The notes below the pieces were generated by a model that did no database searches, was not told the DNA's origin, and saw only the letters and a program-made list of their open reading frames with translations. Shown one piece after another: positions 10,985 to 21,553 of a stretch of 64,000 bases of DNA (position 1 is its first letter; each line of letters opens with the position of its first letter). The DNA comes from Amanita rubescens. Its lineage: Eukaryota; Basidiomycota; Agaricomycetes; Agaricales; Amanitaceae. Made by a program: the position numbers and the translations under genes. Where the stretch lies: assembly GCA_015039365.1 (NCBI GenBank), contig WION01000087.1:1-64000 (forward strand). Direction: 5' to 3'.

Positions 10985-11400
10985 ACGAACTCGCAGTTAT
11001 TTTAACCTGCTCACCGGTGTCATAAGGCCGAGAATCCAACAACCGTTTATCGGCCGATTCTCTGGTGAAACTCTCAAGAGGGACATCAGCGGGAGCGAGG
11101 GAGCGAGTCGAGAAGATTCCGTGGGGGGAAAAGCCCGAACGTATTTCCATCCAGCCCGATGATGAGCTCCTCGTTCCAAAATTCAGTGTTTGTTCCAGCC
11201 TTTACATAAATTCGTCGGTACACGAAACGCTTGAACTTGTAGTGGAGCATCTGACAGCTGGAATCGGATGCTGGACACCAGCCAAAAGTACCTTGACTTG
11301 CGGATATGCCATGAAGATTGCCATCTGGACGGAAAAGGGCGAATTCTCCAAAGACATCACACCATACAATGGAATGGTTCACTTCTTGGTTTCTTGTCAT
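10985..11400 (-). pseudogene. Fragment of the secreted A/B family
   Basis: Minus-strand frames contain INGCWILGLMTPVSR, matching the NGYWVLGDMTAVSG block of copies A and B, preceded by a stretch resembling the RELRINPDERRPG and IPTVS segments. Frames are broken by stops and no signal peptide is present. I read it as a remnant of a third family member. Confidence 0.45.
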
Positions 11401-11486
11401 CGTCGGGGTGATATCGTGGGACCTCGGATCAGCCTATATGACGATCCGATTCCGCGTTTCCCACGCTCTGCTACTTGCTGTTCGCC

Positions 11487-12527
11487 ATGTCGACGATGCG
11501 GTCAAGAATGGAGGAGTTTATCTACTCTCTGCAAGACGAGATAGTATCCTCTCTCGAAAACCTCGATCCGTCCGCACCACCCTTTCTCAGGGATGCTTGG
11601 CAGCGCCCTAAAGGCGGTTCAGGCAAATCTTGTGTCTTCTCCAGCCAATCACCCAACACCATCCTCGAAAAAGCGGGAGTGAACATCTCTATAGTCTACG
11701 GCACTCTCCCACCAGCAGCAATCAAGCAGATGCGCGCAGATCACACCTCTATCCCACTCCAAGAAGGTCCCGAGGGCCTCCCTTACTATGCTGCCGGAAT
11801 CAGCCTTGTTATCCATCCCAGAAACCCTCACGCACCAACCGTACACGCAAACTACCGCTACTTTGAAATAACAGAATCTTCTACTTCTGAGTCTACCCCC
11901 AAAATCATCACATGGTGGTTCGGAGGAGGTTCAGACCTCACTCCTTCCTATCTCTACGAAGAAGACGCAATCCACTTCCACTCGACGATCAAAGCGGCCT
12001 GCGATTCGCATGGAACCTTGTTATACCTCGCTTTCAAAAAATGGTGCGACGAGTACTTTTACATCACTCATCGCGGAGAGTCGAGAGGTATCGGAGGATT
12101 CTTCTTTGACGATCTTCACGACGGCGAGCATAAACGCATACCTTCTTCCTCCCTCTCTTCGCCTGCCACGCCTCCCGACCGTCCGCGAACGGCAGATGAA
12201 ATATTTGCTTTCATCCAAGACGCAGGTCGCGCGTTCCGCCCTTCCTACCTCCCCATCCTCTCAAAGCGCCACGCTATGCCATACACAGATCATCATCGCC
12301 GATGGCAGCTCCTCCGTCGCGGACGATACGTAGAGTTTAACCTTGTGATCGACCGTGGGACCAAGTTTGGGCTGAATACGCCTGGAGCGAGGATCGAGAG
12401 TATTTTGATGAGCTTACCGGAGACGGCGAGGTGGGAATATATGTCTGATTTGGGACAGGAGGAAGGGACGGAGGAAGCAAATTTGTTGAAGGTTTTAAAG
12501 GAGCCCAGAGATTGGGTAGGGGTATGA
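11487..12527 (+). CDS. HEM13: Coproporphyrinogen III oxidase (heme synthesis)
   Basis: Oxygen-dependent coproporphyrinogen III oxidase, which converts coproporphyrinogen III to protoporphyrinogen IX. The intronless frame of 346 residues starts MSTMRSRMEEFIYSLQDEI, matching the usual N-terminus of the family; an upstream TTG at 11475 is not a plausible start. Family blocks seen in order: NISIVYGTLP, the VHANYRYFE strand, WWFGGGSDLTPSYLYEED, GIGGFFFDDL, and YVEFNLVIDRGTKFGL near the C-terminus. Length is normal for the cytosolic fungal enzyme. It is convergent with the carrier gene that follows (280 bp between stops). Lack of introns is unusual beside the intron-rich neighbours. Confidence 0.96.
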   Translation: MSTMRSRMEEFIYSLQDEIVSSLENLDPSAPPFLRDAWQRPKGGSGKSCVFSSQSPNTILEKAGVNISIVYGTLPPAAIKQMRADHTSIPLQEGPEGLPYYAAGISLVIHPRNPHAPTVHANYRYFEITESSTSESTPKIITWWFGGGSDLTPSYLYEEDAIHFHSTIKAACDSHGTLLYLAFKKWCDEYFYITHRGESRGIGGFFFDDLHDGEHKRIPSSSLSSPATPPDRPRTADEIFAFIQDAGRAFRPSYLPILSKRHAMPYTDHHRRWQLLRRGRYVEFNLVIDRGTKFGLNTPGARIESILMSLPETARWEYMSDLGQEEGTEEANLLKVLKEPRDWVGV

Positions 12528-12806
12528 ACTTAGATGAACAAATGCTGTTTTTCATCCAATATACGGGCATCCTCCCTAGTGCCATGATATGCATGCTATC
12601 AGGGACAGCAGCTGCCTCAAATTCAATCTCATCGTCAGCGTCGCTTATGACCGTGAGCTTTCCGGCAAGATTCGGGAACGGAAGATAGAAAGAAGTTAAA
12701 TGAGGGTATGAATCTTGCATTTATAGATGTATATACATGTATGTATATGGGCAACATCTACTCCATGTTAGACTAAACCGCCTCACAGGGAATAAATCGA
12801 AAACAC

Positions 12807-13990
12807 TCACCACTCAGAGTACTTATCTTCCGCCCGCACGGAAGGCTTCATCGACTCCATAGCCGTACTCACCCTCTCATAGACTGCAAACACGATAGCC
12901 TGCCCAGGCGCAACTCTCAGCACACGTGGAGTAATACCCTTGTAAAACGACCGAAAGCCCTCCACTTTCCACATGTCACTGGCTATGGCTTTGATACGGT
13001 CAAAAGATGATTGACCAGGCACCGTGGTGGACTTTTGCAAGCCTGGCAGGAAAATGAGCAACGTCAACTCTGATACGATGGCTGGTACGTACGTGTCTTG
13101 ATCGTGTCAATTGGCGCATTTGAAAATGGGCCCATAGCTCCTGATACTAAACCGATCATCATGTGTTGGTATGAAGGTAACTCTTCGAGATCGGGTTGCA
13201 TATAATGTGCGACCTTTTTGAGCTCCTGATACGCCGTAAAGTTTGCGCCTGCGAAAAATCGGGTCGATCAAAACGGTCAAAAACACAATCAAAGCGGGGT
13301 AACCCTGGTTCGTAGCTTGCCGAAGCGCAGTGAGCGACACACCGCGGTATAGCGCCGTGAAACCTTCTTCTCTAATAATCTTATACACTGCGTGTCCCGC
13401 ATTGCGGTAGCGTGGTGCTTCGAGCGGGTCAGCTAACGAATGCTGTTGAGCCTGCAGTCGAATCTTGACCACTTCCATAGGCGTGACAACCGCTACGGCT
13501 TCAGTTACACCCGCACCCAAACCAGCTACCCTCAAACACGTCAATCTCAAAATCTTCACTCTCTCGAAAAGGCATTTACACACTCACCAATAAAGATGTT
13601 TCCGATACTCGTCTTCCCCGTATCCTCATCCGCCAAGCACCCTTTGTACGTCTCAAAACTCGCGAACCGGATCGCCATTTTGGGAACGATACCCGATAGC
13701 ACCGCTCCCAACCCTTTATACAGCGCGAGAGGCGTTTCCCGTTGGACGATGTGCATACCCGTTGCGATGAACCCTCTAGCTCTCATCCCAGGTGCTCGCC
13801 CAGACCTTGAAAGCTGCATGCGGACTTTGATGGTATCCAGAGGTTGACATACCAGCTACAAATAGCTCAAAGAAACTCGACGTGAGAGGGATAGGGGTAT
13901 ATGACTCACAGCTTCGCATGCACCTGCACTTCCTCCAGCGATGATGTGAGTGGCGAAGCTGACTGGTTTTTTGTTACCGTTCCTAGACAT
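12807..13990 (-). CDS. SFC1: Mitochondrial succinate/fumarate carrier
   Basis: Mitochondrial carrier family member closest in remembered sequence to yeast Sfc1/Acr1, which exchanges cytosolic succinate for mitochondrial fumarate. The start at 13990 gives MSRNGNKKPVSFATHIIAGG; four introns follow (near 13850-13910, 13515-13590, 13250-13300 and 13030-13095). The three carrier signatures are visible: PLDTIKVRMQ, PMEVVKIRLQAQ and APIDTIKTRLQ. Diagnostic stretches include ALYKGLGAVLSGIVPKMAIR, GVSLTALRQATNQG and GITPRVLRVAPGQA. It ends SEW at 12807. Six membrane helices are expected in the inner membrane. The role in gluconeogenic growth on two-carbon substrates is from the family, not from this sequence. 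Confidence 0.93.
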
Positions 13991-14373
13991 GACGTGTTGG
14001 GTTAGGTTAGCTCGGGGCTAGGGGAAGTAAGGGAGAGACGAGCGGGAGAGACTCTCGAGACATTGGATTTATTCCGGGCCGTTGTCGATCGAAACGGGTT
14101 AGATATTCACGTGCTTCCTTTCCGAACGCGACGAAATGGTGTACTGTGGCGCGCCAAGGGTCGGCTGACGATGTGGGAGTTTTTTTTTATATCCGACGCT
14201 TTAACAGCAATGAATGCTGAAGCGCTGAAGGGTGTAGTATGATGCAGCAAACGTACTTTACGGGACACGGTGAAGTAGCCGACCATCAATCACCCCCGAT
14301 GACCACCGACCAACGTGCTACCTTCCCGCTCGTCTCCCCGACACGAAAAGAAACTCTCCGCAAGGTATACTCG

Positions 14374-15027
14374 TCACCTCTGCTGTTGATTTGATTCAAA
14401 AATAGCCCGACTTTGCGCGAACAGTTTTTGCTGAGCTTCCAATAATTCTTCTTCCGTCATTCCAGATTGTTCCAATTTGGACACTTTCTTTTCCCGGTCC
14501 TGTGCTCCTTTAGTGCTGTATGGTTCTCAGCGCCTCGGAAGCACGTACCTTTTGTTGCTGTTTGTGATCTTTCAATACATCTTCCACTTCCGCTGTGAAT
14601 GAATCAAAACCAAGGCGCTACATGCAAGGCACAACATCAGTCATGTCACATGCCACAAAAATAACCGTACCTTTAAAGCCCCAATTATATGCTCCGGCGC
14701 TATCGTCTTTTTCGACTCTTGCTCACATATCTCATTGGCTTCGGACGATATCAAATGTATAAACTCTGGGGGAAAAAGCACAAAATGAGCACGACGTCAA
14801 AGATGCATACAGTGACCGTGTTAACCTACGCAACATTCAATCACCAAATCGCGCGTTTCTTTAGCGCATATCACATCATTTGGTAGCAACTCTATCAGTA
14901 CTCTTCAGCAAGAGGGTGTGATAGATTGTATGCACGTACCTCCAATCATCTTCGCCACCGTCGCTTTTGGTAAAGAGAGATCATCATCGGTTGGAGGCGC
15001 GCCTACATGTCCTTCCCGGTCTGACAT
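14374..15027 (-). CDS. NCB2: NC2 beta (Dr1), histone-fold transcription repressor
   Basis: Beta subunit of negative cofactor 2, which pairs with NC2 alpha through a histone fold and binds TBP on promoters. The spliced reading starts MSDREGHVGAPPTDDDLSLP at 15027, then KATVAKMIG, then ELLPNDVICAKETRDLVIEC, then EFIHLISSEANEICEQESKK, TIAPEHIIGAL, LGFDSFTAEVEDVLKDHKQQ and finally AQDREKKVSKLEQSGMTEEE, ending FESNQQQR at 14374. These match human DR1 blocks in order. Five exons with short introns. It is shorter than the human protein because the Q-rich tail is absent. It is divergent from Sm F with 162 bp between start codons. Confidence 0.92.
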
Positions 15028-15189
15028 CGTCAGCGCAATGTCAAGGAAGGTTTTGCCAAATAAAACCATACAACAAGATCAAGATGAAACGTCACGTGAA
15101 ACTCGAGAAATTAATTTTGAATTGTTTCATTGGTCGCGTTTTCAAAGTCCGACGCTGCGTTTGATCAACATCCCCGTCGTTCAACAAAT
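15028..15189. promoter_or_regulatory. Divergent promoter between NC2 beta and Sm F
   Basis: 162 bp separate the two start codons, so both genes must be driven from this interval or their own first exons. It is AT-rich around 15060-15130; I see no clear TATA box. Confidence 0.6.
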
Positions 15190-15677
15190 ATGGCTGCAGT
15201 GAGTATAGACTTCATTGTACGCGACAACAGGCCTGAACTGACTAGTAGTACTCAAGGTCAGCCCCGTCAATCCAAAACCGTTCCTTCAGGAACTCACTGG
15301 AAAGCCTGTGTTTGTTCGGTTGAAGTGGGGGTTGGAATACCGAGGATTTTTGGTTAGCACGGATGGATACATGAACCTTCAGGTGATTACTTTCTTCTCC
15401 TCGCCTTTTTGATCAAATCGTGACGTGCAATCAAAGCTGGCCAACACGGAAGAATTTCAAGATGGTCAATCGAATGGCGCATTGGGTGAAGTGTTTATCA
15501 GGTTCGTCATCGCTCGATCCATAATATAAGCCCATCTGATACCCATCTTTTTTCACTATAGGTGTAATAACGTGTTATACATTATAAGTCTTGATTTATC
15601 TCGTCCATCATTCTGGTAAACTAAAACATCGCGTTTTTTTTTTTTACAGAGAGGCACCTCCAGATTCGGATTCGTAG
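15190..15677 (+). CDS. SNRPF: Small nuclear ribonucleoprotein Sm F
   Basis: Core Sm-ring protein of spliceosomal snRNPs. Exon 1 is only ATG GCT GCA (15190-15198). After an intron, exon 2 reads [20 protein letters not shown] and continues [19 protein letters not shown] (Sm1 motif). The next exon gives [10 protein letters not shown], then GALGEVFIR, and the last gives CNNVLYI (Sm2 motif). The extreme C-terminus is uncertain: reading on gives a stop near 15638, whereas splicing from 15591 to about 15653 gives a short acidic tail APPDSDS ending at 15677, more like other Sm F proteins. Divergent from NC2 beta. Confidence 0.9.
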
Positions 15678-15857
15678 AGCACCCGAAAAAAAAAATTGTA
15701 TTTGGAATACGAATATTCTTTTGTAACCGTGAATGCATGGATTTTTTTTTCACAAAACGTAACCGCGTGATGTGAATATATGCTGGTGTCAACTTCTTGT
15801 TCTGACGTCACTCATTTATATAAATTGTCCGCCAAGTGAGTTTCCGTCCCTTTAACC

Positions 15858-17468
15858 ATGTCCACCACCAATGACAGTACCGCTCCATATCCTCCATCCT
15901 CCGTCGAGGCCCAGTCCTTCTACTATGGCCTCCCCTCCAAACCCCGTCTCATCGCTCGCTCGAGCAGCTACGTTTGGGTCGAACCTCAGGGCCTCGAGGC
16001 ATACCTTACTCCAAAGGAGCTTTCTCCTCTCGGCTTTGGCCACCCGCTCAAGAATGTCTGGGAGGACAAGGTCGGACCAGAGATTATTAGCTACTTGGAC
16101 GACATGGGGGTAAAGTGGTCGAGCCTGGACCCCCTCCGCATCGGCTACGCTGGCGACCCTTCCCCTCCCCCTATCCTCTGGATTGGAGTCCTTCCCGGCA
16201 CCCTCACTCATGAGGTTGGCGTCAACGTCGCCATTCATTGCAAGAACATCCTGTCTGCTAATGGGATCAATGACGTCCACGTCGAACTGCGTGAGTCGGA
16301 AGTGTTCCGCTGCGCCAGATTATACAAGCCTGTTCTTACCTTCTCCTCCACCGTGCGCGTCATTGAGCCCTTCTCCACTGCCGTTGGTCTCCCAATCTCT
16401 ACTGAGGCCCGCCCAACCGTCGGCGGGACTGGGGGCTTCTTCATCTCCGACCCCCGCTACCCCGGCGAGCTCTTCCTCGTGACGGCCCGTCACGTCGTCA
16501 TACGCGACGACAACAAGCTAATCAAGTACACCGACGACAGCCAGCCCCGTCAGAACGTCCTGCTCTTCAGCGAACCCGCCGCTGAGAAGCACCTCTCGGC
16601 CATCAAGTCCGAGATCAACGGACAGGAAATCCTCATCGAGCAGCTCGAGAGGTGGTTGAAGGCTGCTGATCAGCTGGAGCCGGAGTACGCTGAGGCAGAG
16701 ACGGATGAGGACAACCGGCTGTTAAAGAAGGCGAATAATGCTATCAAAGACCTCCAGGTGTTCCTCGCGGGCGCCACCCGCGACTGGAAGGACTGCAAAG
16801 ATCGAGTCATCGGCCACATCTTTCTGTCTCCCCCCATCGCTTGCAACGTTGGGGACAGTGGATTTACTGAAGATTGGGCCGTCGTCAAGGTTGACGCGTC
16901 CAAGATCGACTCGACCAACTTCGTAGGGAATGTTATAGACCTCGGCATCGACATCCCAGTGGGCAAGTACAGCTCGTGGATGAACCCCGACCCAGCCAAC
17001 CCGCCTTCCTTCATATATCCCGGAAACCGTCTCCACAAGTTCTCCGGCTTCATTCCCGACGAAGAGATGTGGAAGCCGAACTCCAAAACTCGTGACCACA
17101 ACAACGACCCGATCATAATGGCGATGAAGCGCGGCCACGCCACTGGCCTCACCGTCGGACAACTTAATACTATGCGTTCCATCACGAGGTATCACTCCGA
17201 GGGCGAGGTCGACGGTATGAATTCGAAGGAAGTGAGTGTCTTGCCGCGCAACTCGAAGTCGGGTCCCTTCTCCGAGCCTGGCGATTCCGGCTCGAGTGTC
17301 GTCGATGGAAAGGGCCGAATTGCCGGCTTACTCACAGGCGGTGCTGGAGACAGCGACGTCTCCGACTGCAGCTATGTTACTTCCATCAACTTCCTCTGCG
17401 AGCGCATGGCGAAGCACGGTCTTGAGGCCAACTTCTTCCCTAAACTTTCCCATCACAAGGCAGAGTGA
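15858..17468 (+). CDS. Trypsin-fold protein with intact-looking catalytic triad
   Basis: An uninterrupted frame of 536 residues. It has the three hallmarks of a chymotrypsin-fold serine peptidase: His at residue 212 in LFLVTARHVVI, Asp at 339 in EDWAVVKVD, and Ser at 477 in EPGDSGSSVVDG. The spacing between His and Asp (about 127 residues) is much longer than in trypsin and contains a charged, probably coiled-coil stretch (about 245-315). There is no signal peptide, so the protein is likely intracellular. The N-terminal 190 residues are not recognised. Similar large HDS proteins are common in basidiomycete genomes as hypothetical proteins. GC content and codon bias are higher than in neighbours. 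Peptidase activity is inferred, not shown. Confidence 0.75.
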   Translation: MSTTNDSTAPYPPSSVEAQSFYYGLPSKPRLIARSSSYVWVEPQGLEAYLTPKELSPLGFGHPLKNVWEDKVGPEIISYLDDMGVKWSSLDPLRIGYAGDPSPPPILWIGVLPGTLTHEVGVNVAIHCKNILSANGINDVHVELRESEVFRCARLYKPVLTFSSTVRVIEPFSTAVGLPISTEARPTVGGTGGFFISDPRYPGELFLVTARHVVIRDDNKLIKYTDDSQPRQNVLLFSEPAAEKHLSAIKSEINGQEILIEQLERWLKAADQLEPEYAEAETDEDNRLLKKANNAIKDLQVFLAGATRDWKDCKDRVIGHIFLSPPIACNVGDSGFTEDWAVVKVDASKIDSTNFVGNVIDLGIDIPVGKYSSWMNPDPANPPSFIYPGNRLHKFSGFIPDEEMWKPNSKTRDHNNDPIIMAMKRGHATGLTVGQLNTMRSITRYHSEGEVDGMNSKEVSVLPRNSKSGPFSEPGDSGSSVVDGKGRIAGLLTGGAGDSDVSDCSYVTSINFLCERMAKHGLEANFFPKLSHHKAE

Positions 17469-18163
17469 CCGTAATCCACGCATTGTATGATACATCGCAT
17501 TGTAAATTGTATAGCATATTCGAGTTGGCACATGTGCCTGCCAATCATTTTTTCTTCTGATCCCATACAAACGCCGGCGGAACGAATGGTTTGACACCTA
17601 CGAAGACGGAAAATGAAAGGCCTTTCATGTAAAGCTTCACGTCACGCATATAACGTGGGGGCCCTCAACGATCCGACGGCTCGAGATGATCGAGTGGGAT
17701 GAAACGCCATATTCAAAAGAATGGAAGCCGGCTGCACCCTCACGCCCTTCCCCTCAGATTCGCCATGTCTGGAAGGACTTGTATCAAACGCCAGAAGCCA
17801 CCGATAACTCCTTAACCATTGGCATGCAATAAGAACACAATGTAATCATAACATTGGCTGAAAATTGCGTATTGGCACATCACTTGGGCTGCTGGGCAGG
17901 CCTGCAGTGCTGATAAGGAGGAGATGATGGTGAGGAGGGCTTGAGCGGCTGCCGAAAGCAGCCGAGCCAATCAGAGCCGGCTCCAAATTTAGGCTCTGGC
18001 TCTGCTCCAAATCGGTTCTGCTGCCGGCCGCAGCCGAGCCGATGTCAACACTACACGATCGCGCACTGTACAGTCTGGTAACCAGAGTATATTCAAAATC
18101 AGTAGCTCAACACCAATGGAAGAACAGCTGTAATGTAAAAGATAACTATTGTTAATGGGGCCA
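17469..18163. other. Gap holding a dispersed repeat and GC-rich inverted motifs
   Basis: No gene. About 17645-17885 is a dispersed repeat also found at 23128-23385. At 17940-18045 short pieces of GAGCCGGCTC/GCAGCCGAGCC type recur in both orientations and could fold. Confidence 0.5.
17645..17885 (+). repeat. Dispersed repeat, copy 1
   Basis: Begins in TATAACGTGGGG and matches 23128-23385 over about 240 bp. This copy lacks about 28 bp present in the other (after GGGATGAAAC). The shared part reads like eroded coding sequence but is broken in all frames here. Confidence 0.75.
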
Positions 18164-19137
18164 TCAGCCGCGGTGGGGGGGGTATCCGCCATGTGGGGGT
18201 GGGGGGAATCCACTATATGGGTACTGTCCCTGAGGGTGTTGTGAGTACTGTCTCTGTGGTTGTTGACCTTGTGGCTGGTATCCGTATTGGTGCTGCTGCT
18301 GTGGGTGGGGAGCCGGATGTTGGTGGTGTTGCTGAGGGTGTTGTGAGTGCTGTTGTTGACCTTGTGGTTGGTATCCGTATGGGTGCTGCTGCTGTGGGTG
18401 GGGGGCCGGATGTTGGCCGTGTTGCTGAGGAGGGTATTGATGTTGAGCATTGGGGTTATGTGGTGGCTGATAGCCGGCGTGGGTCGCAGCATCGTGTGCC
18501 GCCCTGTATGCGTTATACGGCGATTCTTCTGCCGCAACACCCGAATAACCGTGCCCGTCTGACGCAAACAATTTGAATAATACTAAGCTCCGAAATAAAA
18601 TGACTCCGAATAAAATTTAGACTCACAAACATCCCGCATCAGCTTTTCGGTGTCGGTGCGGTGCAGCTGATGTGGTATTTGGGCGTTCTCACCAACTCGT
18701 CGCAAGTGGTCTACATGCACGTCCTGAGGGTTTCCGACAGCCATATAAGTCTGTGTACTAAATTGCTTGTCGGTATGCTGCGTATAATCCGCGGCAGGTA
18801 CGACGTGGTCACGCATGTCAGCCGGGAAATAGGGGAAGCTACTGGTTGTAGCGACCACATTCGCATAACCGCCATAAGCATTGCTCGTTGAAACCACAGG
18901 ATGCGCAACTCTCTGACCCTGATGTGATCCACCCTGGGTAAAATAACCATTATCAGCTGACATTCCAGACATATATTCTGAATCGAGATTACATACACTT
19001 TGATGTGTAAAGTGTTGTGGCTCAGTCCGGAACACTCGGCCAGCCTGAATGTCTTTCGGATCCACGGGGGCAGCATTGACCGAAAGGTATCCTGCGAAGA
19101 TGACAGCCACATAAAAAATAAGGCGAGCTGAGAACAT
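18164..19137 (-). CDS. Secreted His/Pro/Gln-rich protein
   Basis: Two exons. Exon 1 starts at 19137 with a signal peptide (MFSARLIFYVAVIFAGYLSV, cut near NAAP) and encodes about 165 residues rich in His, Tyr and Asp. A 45-nt intron with GTGAGT donor and CTTAG acceptor (about 18590-18635) joins in phase to an exon reading LLFKLFASDGHGYSG. Exon 2 is low complexity: Pro/Gln/His repeats with period near 12 and two long blocks containing HPAPHPQQQH and YGYQPQGQ. It ends GGYPPHRG. The His-rich tail could bind metal or carry crosslinking Tyr residues; this is conjecture. The gene shares its promoter element with three other secreted genes. Confidence 0.65.
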
Positions 19138-19270
19138 ATTGAATATATGATTTCTAGTCGAAAGGAATGAGCATTTTCAGTAAGGAAACATAAAGTGGAT
19201 ACTGTACGGGAGACGAGGATTGGGAAATGCTTCTGGAGACCTGCACCAGGGAACAAAGACGACGATATAG

Positions 19271-19317
19271 AGAACCTGCTCTGAGGAACGTCGGTTGCAC
19301 ATTCTGCTGTTTATATA
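19271..19317 (-). promoter_or_regulatory. Core promoter of the His/Pro/Gln-rich secreted gene
   Basis: Minus-strand TATATAAA (19310-19317) is followed about 24 nt later by CCTCAGAGCAGGTTCT (19271-19286). It is a slightly diverged version of the element seen at copies A and B and at 27.1 kb. Confidence 0.45.
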
Positions 19318-21553
19318 GCTGCGAGCTCCCTGCAAGAAGCACAGGAGTGGCGTTTCTGCAACCGGATCCATCACGCACCATGTCTAGCAACTATTTTTGT
19401 GCCTGTCCCAGCGACCAACCTATCACGCGCCCAACGATGACACCTTTCAACAATAGCGACGGGAATCTATCAATGCACCGCTTGAAATTTGATTGATTCC
19501 GAGGCTGAACGTAGTGGAGGCATCGGTCTTATGGGGGGGTTTTGATTCGCAGTGTAACGTCAGTTTAAGCGCCTGTCCCAAACATACCATAATACTTGCC
19601 CGATCCCTGGTTCAAGCCCATCTGGCGACGCCAGCTCCCCCGCTCGCACTCTGACAGCTTCGGCTGCTCACGTTTGACTGCCACTCGAAGCACATTTGTT
19701 TGGGGGGCGAGCTTGTCATCCCGCCACTCCCGAAGGGCCATACCTCCGGGCTCCCACGTCGTCGGGTGCATTCCAGTTTACCCCTCATTCAAGCCTGTCG
19801 CTAATGATAGCATGAAGTCTGGGCACATTATCCCTTTTACTGTTCCGTCACCCACATTGCCGTGACTGTTTACGTATTTCTTGTATTTAATTGATGCTGT
19901 TGCTGGGTCACATGTACCACAAATGCACATATTGTTTGATCGGTTCGCGGTGTAACTATACTTGTAGCGCCAATAGGTCCTAACTGAGTTTGAACTGACC
20001 TTCTGTTCTTGGCAACAGGACCCAACGCGGAATTAGAAGACGAGACGAAACAGACGCCACTGGTTATGTGCGCACGTCAAACCCCAATGGAGCAAAACCC
20101 TCCCAAGATAATCAGCAAGCGCCTCATTGGCCGTCCGAGAGGTTCCAACAATAAACCAGATGCTGGGACAAAGGGAAACGTGGCACTGCCACTGCTCGTC
20201 CTGCGTGCACAGGTGAGTTTTCCGAGGATGTGATCAACAATAGGAGGCCCAGACCCTGTCAGAATCAGTCACGACGCCTCTCCCTCCTCTTGCCCCGCAC
20301 TTCCGGAAGACAGCCCGGCCAACCCAGTCATAATTGATGGTAAGCACATCTGATCTTCACGCCGGTGTTCTCTCAGTTTGAATGAATCGGATTAGCACCG
20401 ACAATCGTAACGATCACCTAAGCCGGGCACCACACAAGTTCATCCTCGCCGTCTGATGCCGAGAAGCATGATGAGTCTCGGAATAGGCCATTGATGAGGC
20501 AGGGAGCTCAGAGCGGTGTACGTGAACGGCTGTTCAGTGGGCTTCGTGCCCCAGACAGAATGCATTAAACCGAGTTGATCGGTGGGCCCGTCATCCCAAT
20601 TTGACTACTACGCTGACAACCATGTTCAATCCAGCCTTTTTTACCCTTGAAACGAGGGCAAACAACAGCGGAAAGGAGTCCGTTTCGACCACTCAACCTC
20701 AGCCTGAACCAGCCTGTGAGCCGGCCATCTGATGGAATTGACGTGTTTCACAGCAGACAAACAACCAATCTCCCTCAGGGATCAAGATGATGGGTCAACG
20801 ACGGAGCAGAGATTTGATATGGAGATTGCATCAGGTATGTCTGCACATGCTGGGTCATTACAGTTCTAAACTAAAAAACCTCTTTGATTCAACGCAGCCC
20901 ACGTACTACTCCCTCTCCGGCGATCCTCGACGCCACACTGGAAGGCGCCATGGCACGCACCCCATCATACTCCACAAGGTGCGGCCCAGTCCGCTGTGAC
21001 GATACTCGACTCGCCACCCCCTGTGGCTGTGCGTAGGCCTTTACAGGCCTGGAGGCTGAGTCGGATACAGCCTAATAGATATTACATGACAGAACGGAGA
21101 CCACAGAAATGCATGAACGGCAATGTCTGATGATAGACGATATGATTCACCGCGACGATCAAGGCCGCCACTCCGAAGAAGAGATGATGATCGTGAGCGA
21201 GTGAAGGCACACCCAAGCAAACGAGATTATGATGAAAGACCTTTCGCTTTTTTGGAGGACTTGATGAACCAGACCACAAATGTCAGCGGAGTTATTGGGG
21301 ATCGAAGATGATCTCCTTGTCAAATCTGTCAAATCCTGTCAAATCACGGCAAATAGGATGTCGTAATCTCGGCCTTATTTTTCGTGTCACGCGTACTAGC
21401 CAGGCGCAATGCCAAATAATGGGCAACCACTCGGCCTTTGTCCGGTGACTGCGGGCTTTAGTATGCACGTCGGAATTGGGCTTTCGTAAAACCTAGGCGC
21501 CTGGTATATCAATAAAATGAAAAATGTCGAATACATATTGTTTCTTTACGTAC
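19318..21553. other. Gene-poor gap with a possible AT-hook fragment
   Basis: No confident gene. A plus-strand frame at 20009-20233 contains KRLIGRPRGSNNKP, an AT-hook-like motif, followed by a possible donor and further short open pieces to about 20400. It may be a worn transposon or a weak multi-exon gene. Nothing recognised at 20430-21550. Confidence 0.35.

Noticed and set aside
11065..11544. Plus-strand frame of 159 residues
   Set aside because: Overlaps the antisense remnant of the secreted family and the start of coproporphyrinogen oxidase; no domain and composition unlike a real protein.
16670..17195. Minus-strand frames of 157-171 residues
   Set aside because: Antisense to the trypsin-fold gene; explained by its high GC content and codon bias.
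19596..19640. B-box-like GGTTCAAGCCC suggesting a tRNA
   Set aside because: No cloverleaf, acceptor stem or anticodon stem can be drawn around it.
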